Of a stretch of 64,000 bases of DNA, positions 7,392 to 16,595 are shown piece after piece (position 1 is the stretch's first letter; each line of letters starts with the position of its first letter). The stretch is from Enterobacter sp. SA187. GTDB lineage: Bacteria; Pseudomonadota; Gammaproteobacteria; Enterobacterales; Enterobacteriaceae. The stretch is taken from NCBI RefSeq assembly GCF_001888805.2, contig NZ_CP019113.1:2108001-2172000 (forward strand), written 5' to 3'. The translations under genes and the position numbers were made by a program. The notes under the pieces were generated by a model. That model was not told the origin of the DNA and ran no database searches. It saw only the letters and a program-made list of their open reading frames with translations.

Positions 7392-8945
7392 ATGCATTCC
7401 TCTGTTAATAAAAACGAAAGCCGGACTTTCTTCGGGCATCCTTATCCACTTGGCTCGCTGTTCTTCACGGAAATGTGGGAACGATTCTCCTTTTACGGCA
7501 TTCGCCCGCTGCTGATTTTGTTTATGGCTGCCACCGTTTACGATGGCGGTATGGGGCTGGCACGTGAAAATGCCTCGGCCATTGTGGGGATCTTTGCCGG
7601 TAGTATGTATCTTGCCGCGCTGCCGGGCGGCTGGCTGGCCGACAACTGGCTTGGCCAGCAGAGGGCGGTGTGGTACGGCTCAATTTTGATTGCTCTGGGC
7701 CACCTCTCCATCGCGCTGTCGGCCATGATGGGCAACAGCATGTTTTTTATTGGCCTGATGTTTATCGTCCTTGGCTCCGGGCTGTTCAAAACCTGTATTT
7801 CGGTGATGGTCGGTACGCTGTATAAAAAGGGCGATGCGCGTCGTGATGGCGGCTTCTCGCTGTTTTATATGGGCATCAACATGGGATCCTTTATCGCGCC
7901 GCTGATTTCTGGTTGGCTGATTAAATCCCACGGCTGGCACTGGGGCTTTGGCATTGGTGGCATCGGCATGCTGGTGGCGCTGGTTATCTTCCGCCTGTTT
8001 GCCGTACCGGCCATGAAACGCTACGACAGCGAAGTGGGTCTTGATTCCACCTGGAACAACCCGGTGGCGAAGAAAAACGGCGTCGGCGGCTGGCTGCTCG
8101 GCCTGGCGGCAGGCGTGGCGATTGTCGTGGCGCTTATCGCGCAGGGCGTGATTGTGATTAACCCGGTCGCTGTCGCCAGCGTGCTGGTATACGTCATTGC
8201 CGCCTCGGTAGCCCTCTACTTTATCTGGCTGTTTGTCTTTGCCGGGCTTAACCGTAAAGAGCGCGCCAGACTGCTGGTGTGCTTTATCCTGCTGGTTTCC
8301 GCCGCCTTCTTCTGGTCGGCTTTCGAACAGAAACCGACGTCATTTAACCTGTTCGCTAATGACTATACCAATCGTATGATCGGTGATTTTGAGATCCCTG
8401 CGGTGTGGTTCCAGTCCATTAATGCGCTGTTCATTATCATTCTGGCGCCGGTGTTCAGCTGGGCATGGCCGATGCTGGCGCGTAAAAATGTGCGCATGAG
8501 CAGTATGACCAAATTTGTGATCGGCATTTTGTGCGCTGCGGGCGGCTTTGGGCTGATGATGCTGGCGGCGCAGAACGTGCTGGCGAACGGCGGGGCAGGC
8601 GTATCGCCATTCTGGCTGGTGGGCAGCATCCTGATGCTGACCCTCGGCGAGCTGTGCTTAAGCCCGATTGGTCTGGCGACCATGACGCTGCTGGCGCCGG
8701 AAAGAATGCGTGGTCAGATGATGGGGCTGTGGTTCTGCGCCAGTGCGCTGGGCAACCTGGCGGCGGGTCTGATTGGCGGTCATGTGAAGGCGGATCAGCT
8801 GGATATGCTGCCGGATCTGTTCGCGCGCTGCTCTATTGCGCTGTTGATTTGCGCGGCGGTGCTGACCCTGCTTATCGTTCCGGTGCGTCGTATGCTGGAA
8901 AATGCCCAGGTGAAAACTGAAGCAAAACCGGTTGCTGATGCCTGA
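7392..8945 (+). CDS. Proton-dependent oligopeptide (POT/PTR) transporter
   Basis: A 517-residue major-facilitator protein of the POT family, importing di- and tripeptides with protons across the inner membrane. The signature E-x-x-E-R-F-x-x-Y-G is present as EMWERFSFYG in helix 1, followed by an R-P-L-L segment. The second signature region (LGSGLFKTCISVMVGTLY and GFSLFYMGINMGSF) is intact, with about 14 predicted helices. The ATG at 7392 is chosen because GGGAG lies six bases upstream; an in-frame GTG-type start 26 codons earlier adds an unconserved leader. It is longer than E. coli DtpA/B and only moderately like them, so no dtp symbol is given. Single-gene unit with its own terminator. Confidence 0.85.
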   Translation: MHSSVNKNESRTFFGHPYPLGSLFFTEMWERFSFYGIRPLLILFMAATVYDGGMGLARENASAIVGIFAGSMYLAALPGGWLADNWLGQQRAVWYGSILIALGHLSIALSAMMGNSMFFIGLMFIVLGSGLFKTCISVMVGTLYKKGDARRDGGFSLFYMGINMGSFIAPLISGWLIKSHGWHWGFGIGGIGMLVALVIFRLFAVPAMKRYDSEVGLDSTWNNPVAKKNGVGGWLLGLAAGVAIVVALIAQGVIVINPVAVASVLVYVIAASVALYFIWLFVFAGLNRKERARLLVCFILLVSAAFFWSAFEQKPTSFNLFANDYTNRMIGDFEIPAVWFQSINALFIIILAPVFSWAWPMLARKNVRMSSMTKFVIGILCAAGGFGLMMLAAQNVLANGGAGVSPFWLVGSILMLTLGELCLSPIGLATMTLLAPERMRGQMMGLWFCASALGNLAAGLIGGHVKADQLDMLPDLFARCSIALLICAAVLTLLIVPVRRMLENAQVKTEAKPVADA

Positions 8946-8956
8946 GTGATATAACA

Positions 8957-8988
8957 ACGCTATGGCAGGTGTAAGCCTGCCTTAGCGT
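8957..8988. terminator. Hairpin between the peptide transporter and LuxR-type gene
   Basis: A two-step stem, ACGCTA/TAGCGT outside and GGCAGG/CCTGCC inside with one T-T mismatch and a six-base loop, lies between convergent stops at 8945 and 8998. Confidence 0.6.
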
Positions 8989-8997
8989 CTTGCCGTA

Positions 8998-9609
8998 TCA
9001 GGCATAGCGACCAAAGACATGATAAAGACCCGTCAGGTTATTGACTGCAAATTTATGATAAATGTTGCGACGATGGTGGCTCACCGTTTTGCCGCTGACG
9101 TCCAGATAACGTGAGATTTCCTTATTATTTCGCCCTGAAATAATGTAGGGCAATAAATCACTTTCCCGCTTCGTCAGGTTCTTCTCTTTTTCAATATGAT
9201 ACAGCCGCCTGTTTTTGGTGACGATAATATGCTGATTGCCGGAGGCAAAATCCTTCAGGCACGCCTTTAATTTGCGGATGGCACTGACGCAATCAATTGA
9301 GTAATCGGAAACGGTATTGATAAGAATATTTTCAATGGTGTTTTCGAAGCAGCTTTCACGCGTAATAAATATAAAATAACTATCTGGATACTTATTCTTA
9401 ACAACCAGCAGATCGATGAGTTGCTGAATGTCTGACTGCCCATAATCCACCACTATCGCTTTTGTTTGACTAAGTATTTTCTTGGTGAATGTATTAATGG
9501 TATCGCTGTACATCACCCGTGAAAAGGATTTGCACTCGGTAAGTAGTTGACGGGAAAGCTCATGAAACCCTTCACGAAAGAAGCTGCATGACGTTATTAC
9601 AGCGATCAT
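8998..9609 (-). CDS. LuxR/FixJ-type transcriptional regulator with atypical receiver-like N-terminus
   Basis: A 203-residue protein. The C-terminus (about 143-200) is a clear LuxR-type helix-turn-helix: LTKRESDLLPYIISGRNNKEIS, then GKTVSHHRRNIYHKF. The N-terminal 130 residues have the alternating strand/helix pattern of a receiver domain (AIVVDYG might carry the Asp), but the acidic pair expected after strand 1 is missing: that strand reads MIAVITSCS. Phosphorylation is therefore doubtful, as in other pseudo-receiver regulators of surface structures. The gene is AT-richer than its neighbours. It is divergent from a large autotransporter gene across a 376-base gap, which makes that gene a plausible target; this is inference. 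Confidence 0.75.
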   Translation of the reverse strand: MIAVITSCSFFREGFHELSRQLLTECKSFSRVMYSDTINTFTKKILSQTKAIVVDYGQSDIQQLIDLLVVKNKYPDSYFIFITRESCFENTIENILINTVSDYSIDCVSAIRKLKACLKDFASGNQHIIVTKNRRLYHIEKEKNLTKRESDLLPYIISGRNNKEISRYLDVSGKTVSHHRRNIYHKFAVNNLTGLYHVFGRYA

Positions 9610-9985
9610 TATCCATAACCTTTATTAAAAATATTCATGGTGGCAATAATTACCTGTGACGGCAATAAAAGGCAATTAAGAAATAGGATTTGGATTATAA
9701 GAAAACTCTTACCAAAAAAGAAGCATATCGTGCGGCGACATTATTTTTATTACGATGGTGCTTAATAACTGTATAAAAAACAGATGGCTATATTTTTCTT
9801 TAAGATAAATCGTATTAGGGCAGCAACTGTCTGAATGGATCGCGAACTTTCCTCTGATATGTTTGGAGTCGTAACAAAATGTGAACTCATTAATTAAAGT
9901 ACAGGCCCGCTGTCGGTAACGGGAACGCCGTAAACAAATCGCGGCGCATTACCTTAAATAAGGCTGAATACTTAAGGAGTATGGT
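9610..9985. other. Divergent AT-rich promoter region, LuxR-type regulator / autotransporter
   Basis: 376 bases, strongly AT-rich up to about 9900, with no credible ORF. It holds the promoters of both divergent genes. AAGGAG lies nine bases before the autotransporter ATG. No named operator could be recognised by eye. Confidence 0.4.
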
Positions 9986-12900
9986 ATGGAGAAGAATTTC
10001 CGCATCACCCGCATTGCCAGAAGTGTAGGGCTGGTATTAGGTGGCAGTCTTATCGTTCCTCACCTCAGCGCTGCAAATACCTGTGTCCCTTTTAGCGCCG
10101 GAACCTGCGGGCTTAAGGAGTTGCAGGTCACTACCAGCCTTAATCCAAAACCGACAGCCTGGTATTTTACCAGCCCAACCCAGGATGCCGCCATTAACGG
10201 CGATGCGGCCGCGAAAAGCATCTATTTCGCCAGCGGTACCTCGTCACGTGGCGATAATGACATTCAAAACCTGTTGGTTGATGGCGCGAAATTAGATAAC
10301 GCTTATATTAACGCCAGTAAAAAAGGCACCGCCAGTATTACGCTGGCGAATAACGCGTCCGTGGACTGGCTGGAGGCTGGCGGCGGCACCACGCATTTAC
10401 AGATAAAAGTCGATCGCTCCACCGTGAACGGCGCGCAGGCGGACGTGGACTACGATAAGAACGGCAAAACCCCTGCCAGTAAAAACTATGCCAGAGGATC
10501 GGCGCTCTACCTCAGTACCACCGATAACGGTAATCAAAAAATCGATATTGTTAACGGCAGCGTGCTGAACGGCAGAGTGTTAACCGGCGGTGGCGGTATT
10601 CATGAAATAAATATCGAAGAGAGCCAGTTGAATAAGGGCGGCGTGGTGATCTCCGGTAGCCGCAATAACAATACCATCGCGTTGAAAAATAGCCGTATTG
10701 ATACCGCCGGCGCGGTGGTGCCAACGGATAAAGCGCTGCACATTACCAGCTTCGCCACCACGGAAATCCAGAACGACATTGCGCTGGAAAACAGCCAGCT
10801 TAACGGCAGCATTTCGGTCACCAACCCGAAAACCGGTTTAAATACCCTGACGCTGAACGGCAGTACCGTGACGAAAACCACTAATGCCAATGGCGATGCG
10901 ATTATCGTGAACGGCGGCACCTCCACCCGTCTGGCGGCGGCGTCCAGCACAATTAATGGCAATATCGCGCTGACCAGCAGCGATCGTGTGCAGGTTGATC
11001 TGCAAAACGCTCAGCTTAACGGCAATATGACGCTCGGCAACGCCAGCGGTATTGATGTAAAACTCAGTAATAATGCGCATATCACCGGCGATGTGATCCT
11101 CGCGGGTGACACTGTGCAGAGCGCGAACGTGCTGCTCGACAATGCCGTTATCGACGGTCACCTCTACGGCAGCGTCAACAGCGCCCTGACGCTGGCCCGC
11201 TCGATGACCCGTCTGGATGGCAGTAAATTCAGCAATATCAGTAAGCTGAATATTATCGGCCAGACCGCGATACAGGGCGGCTTTACCGACGGTAACGTCG
11301 GCCAGGCGTTGCAGGTGAACGGCGGCAAAGTGACCGCCCCCGTCGATCTGAGCCTGGGAAAACTGACGTTCAGTGCGGCGCAGATTATGGCGGATACGCT
11401 CTCCCTGCGCGATGGCGCCTCGCTTGAGCTGACTAACAAGAGCCTGCTGCAAACCCGGTCAGCACAGCTTTTTAATCAGGACGCCAGCACTGATACCACT
11501 GGCGGATTTAACGCTACCGGATCGCGCATCCGCATTAATGACAGCACCCTGGTGTTAACCGACAGCACCTATCAGCTCGGCTACGTGAAGTCGATAAACC
11601 AGCTGCTGGAAGGCCACACCAATGGCGCGCTGGTGATGACCGGACAACTGGTCAACGGCGATACGGCCGTGGGCACCGTCACTATCGCCGACGCCGCGGT
11701 TGCCGGGGCGGTACTTTCAGAGGTGCAGGTCACGGCGGATAAAAACCATCTGGTGATAGGCGCGTCCGGCGCGCCGCTGCCGGAGGATGCCATCGGCGTG
11801 GAAAACAGTTTCGGCGCCGCGCAGCTGGTGCTGGAAGGCACGCAGGATGCAGAGGTTGAAATCACCGGCGGCCAGTCGCTGACGCTGACCGGGGCGATGG
11901 GCGGCGCGCTGATTGGCGTCGCCGGGGCGCCTGAGGCAAATGTGAATATCAACGTCAGCAACGGCGCGCTGAACCTCGGCGCCAGGGCCACCGGTAACAC
12001 CAGCGGCACGCTGCATGGCAATATCAGCGTGGGCAGCGACAGCCAGATGAACGTGGTCGCCGGACACCACAGCGTGACCTCCGGCAACAGCGAAGCGGCC
12101 ATTGTCAGCAGCGGTACGGTGAATATCTATCAGAACGCTATTTTTGACGCCGACCTGGCGTTGCAGGATGAGGCGCAACTGAACGTTCAGGGGGCGCTTA
12201 ATGCGGAGCATCTGATCGCAGGGCAGGACGCCATGATCACAGTCGGCAATCTCACCGCCGCGGGATCGCTGGTGATCGGCGATGCGGATCTGCAGGGCGC
12301 GCGGATGTTTATCGACCCGGCGTGGAAGAGCGGCGCAACCCTGAAAGACGCCTCGCAGGTGGTGATGGCCGGTCGCGAGGTGAATGGTCGCCTGACCACC
12401 GGGCAGAATGCCCTGCTGGTGCTGGGGGACACGTCCAGCGCAGCTGCGCTGCAACACTTCGCCGACAGCGGGCTTCGCTGGGGCAAAGAGAGTATTACCG
12501 CGGCACTGGCGATTGGCGCACCGCAAACGCTGGCGGCAGGAACGGGCGGTCTGCGTATTGATGGCTCGCTGACCAGCGCATCGGCTTCCCGTGACGCCAC
12601 GGTGAACCACGCTGAATTTGGCGAACATTCGCTGCTGATGGTGAACGCTTCCGCCGCCGCAGGGCACGGGGCGCTGAACGCCACTGACGGCACGTTAAAA
12701 GTGGCAGACTCGGCCGCGCTTTATATCGCCGACGCCAGAGCCAATAAAACCTATACCATTGCGAACGGTTTCAGTGACATCCAGCGGGAAGGGCAGGGCT
12801 GGCAGGGGGCGAACCTGGTGGTGAACAAGCTGCTTGACGCCACCACACAGGAAAATAACGGCGCGGTAACGGTCACCACCTCCGCCAAAGCGTCGCAGGT

Positions 12901-14035
12901 GGTCCTGCCGGGCGTGGCGATCGGTAATGCGCTCAACAGCATGATCAGCAGCGGGTCGAACTCGCTGGCCAGTCCGCACGCCAGTATTCGCCTGCTGTCG
13001 ACCGCCATTGAAGATCCCAAAGTGCACAACAGCGAGGTGATCAAAACCCTCAACAGCGTGGCGCAACTGGCTATTGCGGGCGGGGTGCAGAGCAGCACGC
13101 TGGCGACCGGGATGGCCGCTGCCGGGGCGATTCAGGACAGGCTGTCGGTCACCGGTAACGGGCTGCAAGCGGATAAGGATGCCAGCGTCTGGGTGCAGGC
13201 GCTGTATGGCAACCAGCGCAACCGCGATTTGCACGCCTCGCGCATGACCTACGGCTATGACACCGACTTCACCGGCCTGATAGTGGGCAGCGATATGGCT
13301 TATGACAGCGCGCTGGGGGCGATGCGCAGCGGCGGCGCGGTTCATGCCGGTAACGGTGAAACCGACTCCACCGGTGACTTCAACGCCACCAGTAATGACT
13401 TCAGCTTCTGGGGCGTCGCGCTGTATCAGAACTGGGCGAGTCAGGGCGCGAACGTCACTGCGGACATCGGCTACAGCGAAAACCGTAACGACCTTGAACA
13501 GCGTATTCCGGCATGGACAAATCTGGATGGCAAAGTGAAGGGCTCGGTGGATTCGCATTTGTTCACCGTCGGCATCACTGGTGAATATCGGATTAACACG
13601 CCGCTGGTGGAGATTGTCCCGCACGCGGGCGCTCGCTTCAACCAACTGACCACCCGCGGGTTCGATACTAACGGCAGCCGTCGCGACAGCCTGTTCATAA
13701 CGGATCAAACGCGTCAGGATATCTGGCAGTTCCCGGCGGGTGTGAAGTTTACTAAAGCCTTCGCGCTGGATGCGGGCTGGGATCTGCGCGCCCGGGCTGA
13801 TGTCGGAGTGATTGCTGTCGCAGGCGACACGCGCACGCAGAGCAGAGTCTCCGCACCTGGGATCCAGGCTTCTGACGTGATTGCCGCCGATGTGGTCGAC
13901 AACACCGCGTTCAACGGACAACTGGGCGTGAAGCTGCACAAAGGCAACATGGCCTTCGGTGTTGGCTACAACATCACGGCGTCTGAACACAGCACCGGTC
14001 AGACGATAGGCGCAACCTATAAACTTTCCTTCTGA
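9986..14035 (+). CDS. Large classical (type Va) autotransporter
   Basis: A 1349-residue protein. An extended signal region (about 1-30) is followed by a long passenger (about 30-1050) made of imperfect beta-helix rungs rich in Asn, Gly, Ser and Thr (for example LNGNMTLGNASGIDVKLSNN). A junction region precedes a C-terminal autotransporter barrel from about residue 1080 to the terminal aromatic in TYKLSF. The passenger is exported through its own barrel to the cell surface. No protease triad was recognised, so an adhesin or self-associating role is more likely than an enzyme. Upstream is a divergent LuxR-type regulator; downstream a strong terminator. Start ATG 9986 has AAGGAG. The long opposite-strand frames over this gene are shadows. 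Confidence 0.9.
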   Translation: MEKNFRITRIARSVGLVLGGSLIVPHLSAANTCVPFSAGTCGLKELQVTTSLNPKPTAWYFTSPTQDAAINGDAAAKSIYFASGTSSRGDNDIQNLLVDGAKLDNAYINASKKGTASITLANNASVDWLEAGGGTTHLQIKVDRSTVNGAQADVDYDKNGKTPASKNYARGSALYLSTTDNGNQKIDIVNGSVLNGRVLTGGGGIHEINIEESQLNKGGVVISGSRNNNTIALKNSRIDTAGAVVPTDKALHITSFATTEIQNDIALENSQLNGSISVTNPKTGLNTLTLNGSTVTKTTNANGDAIIVNGGTSTRLAAASSTINGNIALTSSDRVQVDLQNAQLNGNMTLGNASGIDVKLSNNAHITGDVILAGDTVQSANVLLDNAVIDGHLYGSVNSALTLARSMTRLDGSKFSNISKLNIIGQTAIQGGFTDGNVGQALQVNGGKVTAPVDLSLGKLTFSAAQIMADTLSLRDGASLELTNKSLLQTRSAQLFNQDASTDTTGGFNATGSRIRINDSTLVLTDSTYQLGYVKSINQLLEGHTNGALVMTGQLVNGDTAVGTVTIADAAVAGAVLSEVQVTADKNHLVIGASGAPLPEDAIGVENSFGAAQLVLEGTQDAEVEITGGQSLTLTGAMGGALIGVAGAPEANVNINVSNGALNLGARATGNTSGTLHGNISVGSDSQMNVVAGHHSVTSGNSEAAIVSSGTVNIYQNAIFDADLALQDEAQLNVQGALNAEHLIAGQDAMITVGNLTAAGSLVIGDADLQGARMFIDPAWKSGATLKDASQVVMAGREVNGRLTTGQNALLVLGDTSSAAALQHFADSGLRWGKESITAALAIGAPQTLAAGTGGLRIDGSLTSASASRDATVNHAEFGEHSLLMVNASAAAGHGALNATDGTLKVADSAALYIADARANKTYTIANGFSDIQREGQGWQGANLVVNKLLDATTQENNGAVTVTTSAKASQVVLPGVAIGNALNSMISSGSNSLASPHASIRLLSTAIEDPKVHNSEVIKTLNSVAQLAIAGGVQSSTLATGMAAAGAIQDRLSVTGNGLQADKDASVWVQALYGNQRNRDLHASRMTYGYDTDFTGLIVGSDMAYDSALGAMRSGGAVHAGNGETDSTGDFNATSNDFSFWGVALYQNWASQGANVTADIGYSENRNDLEQRIPAWTNLDGKVKGSVDSHLFTVGITGEYRINTPLVEIVPHAGARFNQLTTRGFDTNGSRRDSLFITDQTRQDIWQFPAGVKFTKAFALDAGWDLRARADVGVIAVAGDTRTQSRVSAPGIQASDVIAADVVDNTAFNGQLGVKLHKGNMAFGVGYNITASEHSTGQTIGATYKLSF

Positions 14036-14045
14036 TAACATGAGG

Positions 14046-14074
14046 ATCGCGGGCGTCAGGCCCGCGATTTTTTT
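14046..14074 (+). terminator. Rho-independent terminator of the autotransporter gene
   Basis: Stem ATCGCGGGC / GCCCGCGAT with a five-base loop followed by seven T residues, just after the stop at 14035. The last bases touch the stop codon of the convergent DUF1349 gene. Confidence 0.85.
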
Positions 14075-14645
14075 AGCTTAAATCATGCAGGGCTTTATCG
14101 AGCGGCGGCGTAAGCGTTATCTCCGGAAACTCCACCGCCAGCCCGCGCCGTTCAGGCGTACAGCACATCACGCCCACTTTCGCCGGGCCACGCGGAAACC
14201 AGCCTAAACGCAGCAGCGGCCAGTGCTGGCCATCGGTGGAATACTGTAGCCGCAGACTGTCGCCTTTACGCGTTAGCCGCAGCCAGAAAATGCGCGGATC
14301 GCCCGGAAAAATCCCCGTCGCCCAGTCTGAATTCTCCCGCGTCAGCACGCTGCCGATAGCCGGCGCGCCATCGTTATACTCAATGCCGGCTTTTAACCAG
14401 TAGTGCTCGTCGATCATCAGCATGATCCCCGCCTGGTCGTACAGCGTGTTGAAATCGGCGCATACCTTTACCTGGAAGGTAAAGTCATCGGCGACCTCTG
14501 TTGCGAAAATATGCCCGGAAAAGCGCTCAAAGCCATACCAGGTTTTTTGCCAGAAGTCTGTCTTTTCGTCGGTAATAACCTGTAATTTACCGTTTTCGTA
14601 ATGCCACTGTGCGGGTTCATTGATCCAGTTAAAATTTACTGACAT
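14073..14645 (-). CDS. DUF1349 family protein (concanavalin-like fold, YesU-like)
   Basis: 190 residues from ATG 14645, chosen for the GGAGG site five bases upstream. The sequence (WINEPAQWHYENGKLQVIT near the N-terminus, then FWQKTWYGFE and DQAGIMLMIDEHYWLKAGIEY) is typical of DUF1349, a jelly-roll lectin/glucanase-like fold found in many bacteria and fungi. No catalytic residues are established for the family and there is no signal peptide, so a cytoplasmic sugar-related role is only a guess. It lies 58 bases downstream of a GNAT gene on the same strand, so the two may form an operon. Confidence 0.75.
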   Translation of the reverse strand: MSVNFNWINEPAQWHYENGKLQVITDEKTDFWQKTWYGFERFSGHIFATEVADDFTFQVKVCADFNTLYDQAGIMLMIDEHYWLKAGIEYNDGAPAIGSVLTRENSDWATGIFPGDPRIFWLRLTRKGDSLRLQYSTDGQHWPLLRLGWFPRGPAKVGVMCCTPERRGLAVEFPEITLTPPLDKALHDLS

Positions 14646-14703
14646 GCAGCCTCCAGCGTCGTCAGGATGAAGTCTCAGTGTAGAATCTTTCATACAAAAC
14701 AGC

Positions 14704-15504
14704 CTATGGCGTACGCACCATTTCATACTGGGCAATCACCATTTCCTTAAAGCCCGCCCCTTCAAACAATGAAGAAAAAGCGGACGGAACGGCGACGGGC
14801 GTTCCAATCCCAGGATATTGCGCGTTGATTTTTTGCAATAGCTGGCGGGCAAGGCCCTGACGGCGGTGCGCGGGATCCACGAAAAGATAGCGCAGCTGCG
14901 GCGTGGCTGTCAGCGTGGCGATCACCCCCCAGGCGTGCTCGCCATCTTTCACCACCCGACACGGCAGCGACGGGAAGCAGAGCGGATCGAGCTGCCAGGG
15001 CGTATTTTCAGCCGGGCCGCGATAAATCGCGCACAGCAGGCCATCCAGCGAGTCGTCTGCCAGTTCAGTCCTGGGTTCGACAAGCTTGCCCTGATAGCCG
15101 CACAGTTCGCGCGCGACGCAAAATCCCAGCGATTGATACAGCGCAATGGCAGGCCTGTTCTCGCGGATCACCTCAAGCGACAGAGAGGTGACCTCTGTTA
15201 GCCCGGCAAATAACACGCTCAGCATCGGTTTGGTCAGCCCTTTACCGCGCCAGCCAGGCTGGATCGCAAAGGCCGCCAGCCGCGCGCGGTTGCCCCGCCG
15301 CGTAATAAGCGCGATCGCCACAGGCTCGTTATCCGCAAACCAGACGCAGGAATCTGCAAAGCTCAGCCCCTCGGCAATAAAGCGGGCGGCAAAGTGCTCT
15401 GGCGTTAGCGTAAAAGGAACAAAATAATCCTGAAAACAGCGCCCGAGAATATCCGTCAGCTCAGTGATGCTGAGCGCGTAAGCGGGTACGGCGGTAAAAG
15501 GCAT
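14704..15504 (-). CDS. GNAT family acetyltransferase with two GNAT-like halves
   Basis: A 266-residue protein. The first half has a good acetyl-CoA loop, AFAIQPGWRGKGLTKPM (Q/R-x-x-G-x-G/A type, residues about 77-93), and the C-terminal half repeats the pattern in YLFVDPAHRRQGLARQLL. It therefore appears to be a tandem GNAT protein of the kind often annotated as N-acetyltransferase. The substrate cannot be inferred. Start ATG 15504 has GGAGAG seven bases upstream. It precedes the DUF1349 gene and may share its transcript. Confidence 0.8.
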   Translation of the reverse strand: MPFTAVPAYALSITELTDILGRCFQDYFVPFTLTPEHFAARFIAEGLSFADSCVWFADNEPVAIALITRRGNRARLAAFAIQPGWRGKGLTKPMLSVLFAGLTEVTSLSLEVIRENRPAIALYQSLGFCVARELCGYQGKLVEPRTELADDSLDGLLCAIYRGPAENTPWQLDPLCFPSLPCRVVKDGEHAWGVIATLTATPQLRYLFVDPAHRRQGLARQLLQKINAQYPGIGTPVAVPSAFSSLFEGAGFKEMVIAQYEMVRTP

Positions 15505-15645
15505 CGCATCTCTCCATGAACAAATGAGTCACTTATTCTACAGGGTAACGCCGACGGTTACTGTTGGGTTGACGGCAAAAGGCAGCTACACTCAGTTTGC
15601 AGATAACATTGCGCATGTTGCGCGCTTTTGCCAGAGGATATGACA

Positions 15646-16251
15646 ATGCACCACACGATGAAAAACGATCCTGAAGATACGTCAAAAGAAGAAACCCAGG
15701 GTTCCGGCCTGTTGCAGCAAAAAATGCTCGCCTCCCGCTCGATCATTATTTCCGGTGAGATCAACCAGACGCTGGCCGAAAAAGTAGTGACGCAGCTGAT
15801 CCTGTTGCAAAGCATCAACAATGATCCGATTAAGCTTTATATCAACAGCCAGGGCGGTCATGTTGAAGCGGGCGATACCATCCACGACTTTATCAAATTC
15901 ATTCGTCCGGAAGTGCATGTCATTGGTACCGGCTGGGTCGCCAGCGCCGGGATCACCATTTACCTGGCAGCGAAAAAAGAGCACCGCTATTCTCTGCCAA
16001 ATACCCGTTTTATGATCCATCAGCCGTTAGGCGGCGTGCGTGGTCAGGCAACGGATATTGAAATTGAAGCGCGTGAAATTATTCGCATGCAGGAAAGGGT
16101 TAACAAGCTGATTGCCGACGCGACCGGGCAGCCGCTGGAAAAAGTGAAAAAAGATTCAGACCGTAACTACTGGATGTCACCGGAGCAGGCGCTGGATTAC
16201 GGCGTCGTCGGTAAATTAATTCAGCACTATGACGATTTAAACCTCGACTAA
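15646..16251 (+). CDS. ClpP-like protease subunit paralogue with Asp-to-Asn in the catalytic triad
   Basis: A 201-residue ClpP-family protein (peptidase S14). The Ser100 nucleophile lies in GWVASAGITI and His125 in RFMIHQPLGG. Counting from His by the E. coli ClpP spacing of 49 residues puts the third triad position at residue 174, which is Asn (codon AAC at 16165) instead of Asp. Listeria ClpP1 is a known family precedent for Asn here. The oligomer interface and handle helix region look intact, so it may form or join a ClpP barrel with altered activity. The ATG at 15646 (AGAGGA upstream) is preferred over an ATG two codons earlier that is too close to the site. No Clp ATPase gene is adjacent; the housekeeping clpP must lie elsewhere. 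Confidence 0.85.
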   Translation: MHHTMKNDPEDTSKEETQGSGLLQQKMLASRSIIISGEINQTLAEKVVTQLILLQSINNDPIKLYINSQGGHVEAGDTIHDFIKFIRPEVHVIGTGWVASAGITIYLAAKKEHRYSLPNTRFMIHQPLGGVRGQATDIEIEAREIIRMQERVNKLIADATGQPLEKVKKDSDRNYWMSPEQALDYGVVGKLIQHYDDLNLD

Positions 16252-16267
16252 GCCTGTATTGCGCGCA

Positions 16268-16295
16268 TAAAAAAAGCTCCCTCGGGAGCTTTTTT
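16268..16295 (+). terminator. Rho-independent terminator of the clpP-like gene
   Basis: AAAAAAGCTCC / GGGAGCTTTTTT hairpin with a short loop and flanking A and T runs. It can work in both directions and also ends the small minus-strand gene cluster. Confidence 0.85.
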
Positions 16296-16325
16296 GTCTG
16301 GCGGCGCCAGGACAGGCTCGCTGAC

Positions 16326-16535
16326 TTATTTTGTCAGTTCAGCGGTCATGTGCACGTTATTACTGACGTTAGCTTCAGTAATTTTATAGGATGCGCCAGC
16401 TTTCTCTGCTTTTGCGGCAATCTGCGCTTCAGCGGCGTCCAGCGTGGAGGCAGAAGCGGTAACGGATTGTGCGAAAGCGCCGAAAGACATCAGGGACAGA
16501 GCGGCTACAGCGGCCAGGGTTTTAACGTTTTTCAT
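16326..16535 (-). CDS. Small exported DUF1471 protein (McbA/BhsA-like)
   Basis: 69 residues with a signal peptide (MKNVKTLAAVAALSLMSFGAFA) and a compact domain resembling the C-terminal part of BhsA: AAEAQIAAKAEKAGASYKIT, then NNVHMTAELTK. DUF1471 proteins are periplasmic or outer-membrane-associated factors tied to stress, copper permeability and biofilm traits. It is a shorter paralogue of the bhsA gene 290 bases upstream, with the same leader style and AAGGA ribosome site. It is the last of three small secreted-protein genes on this strand. Not assigned to mcbA because the order and length differ. Confidence 0.75.
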   Translation of the reverse strand: MKNVKTLAAVAALSLMSFGAFAQSVTASASTLDAAEAQIAAKAEKAGASYKITEANVSNNVHMTAELTK

Positions 16536-16595
16536 GATAATTCCTTAAACAGTATATTCGGTAAGAGCGTTAACTTTTTGTTCAGGGATCGCCAG

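Noticed and set aside
12695..14041. 448-codon open frame on the minus strand opposite the large autotransporter
   Set aside because: Antisense shadow of a high-GC3 gene: composition is Arg/His/Val-rich without domain or ribosome site, and the plus-strand gene has clear family features. The same applies to minus-strand frames at 10838-11452 and 11717-12667.
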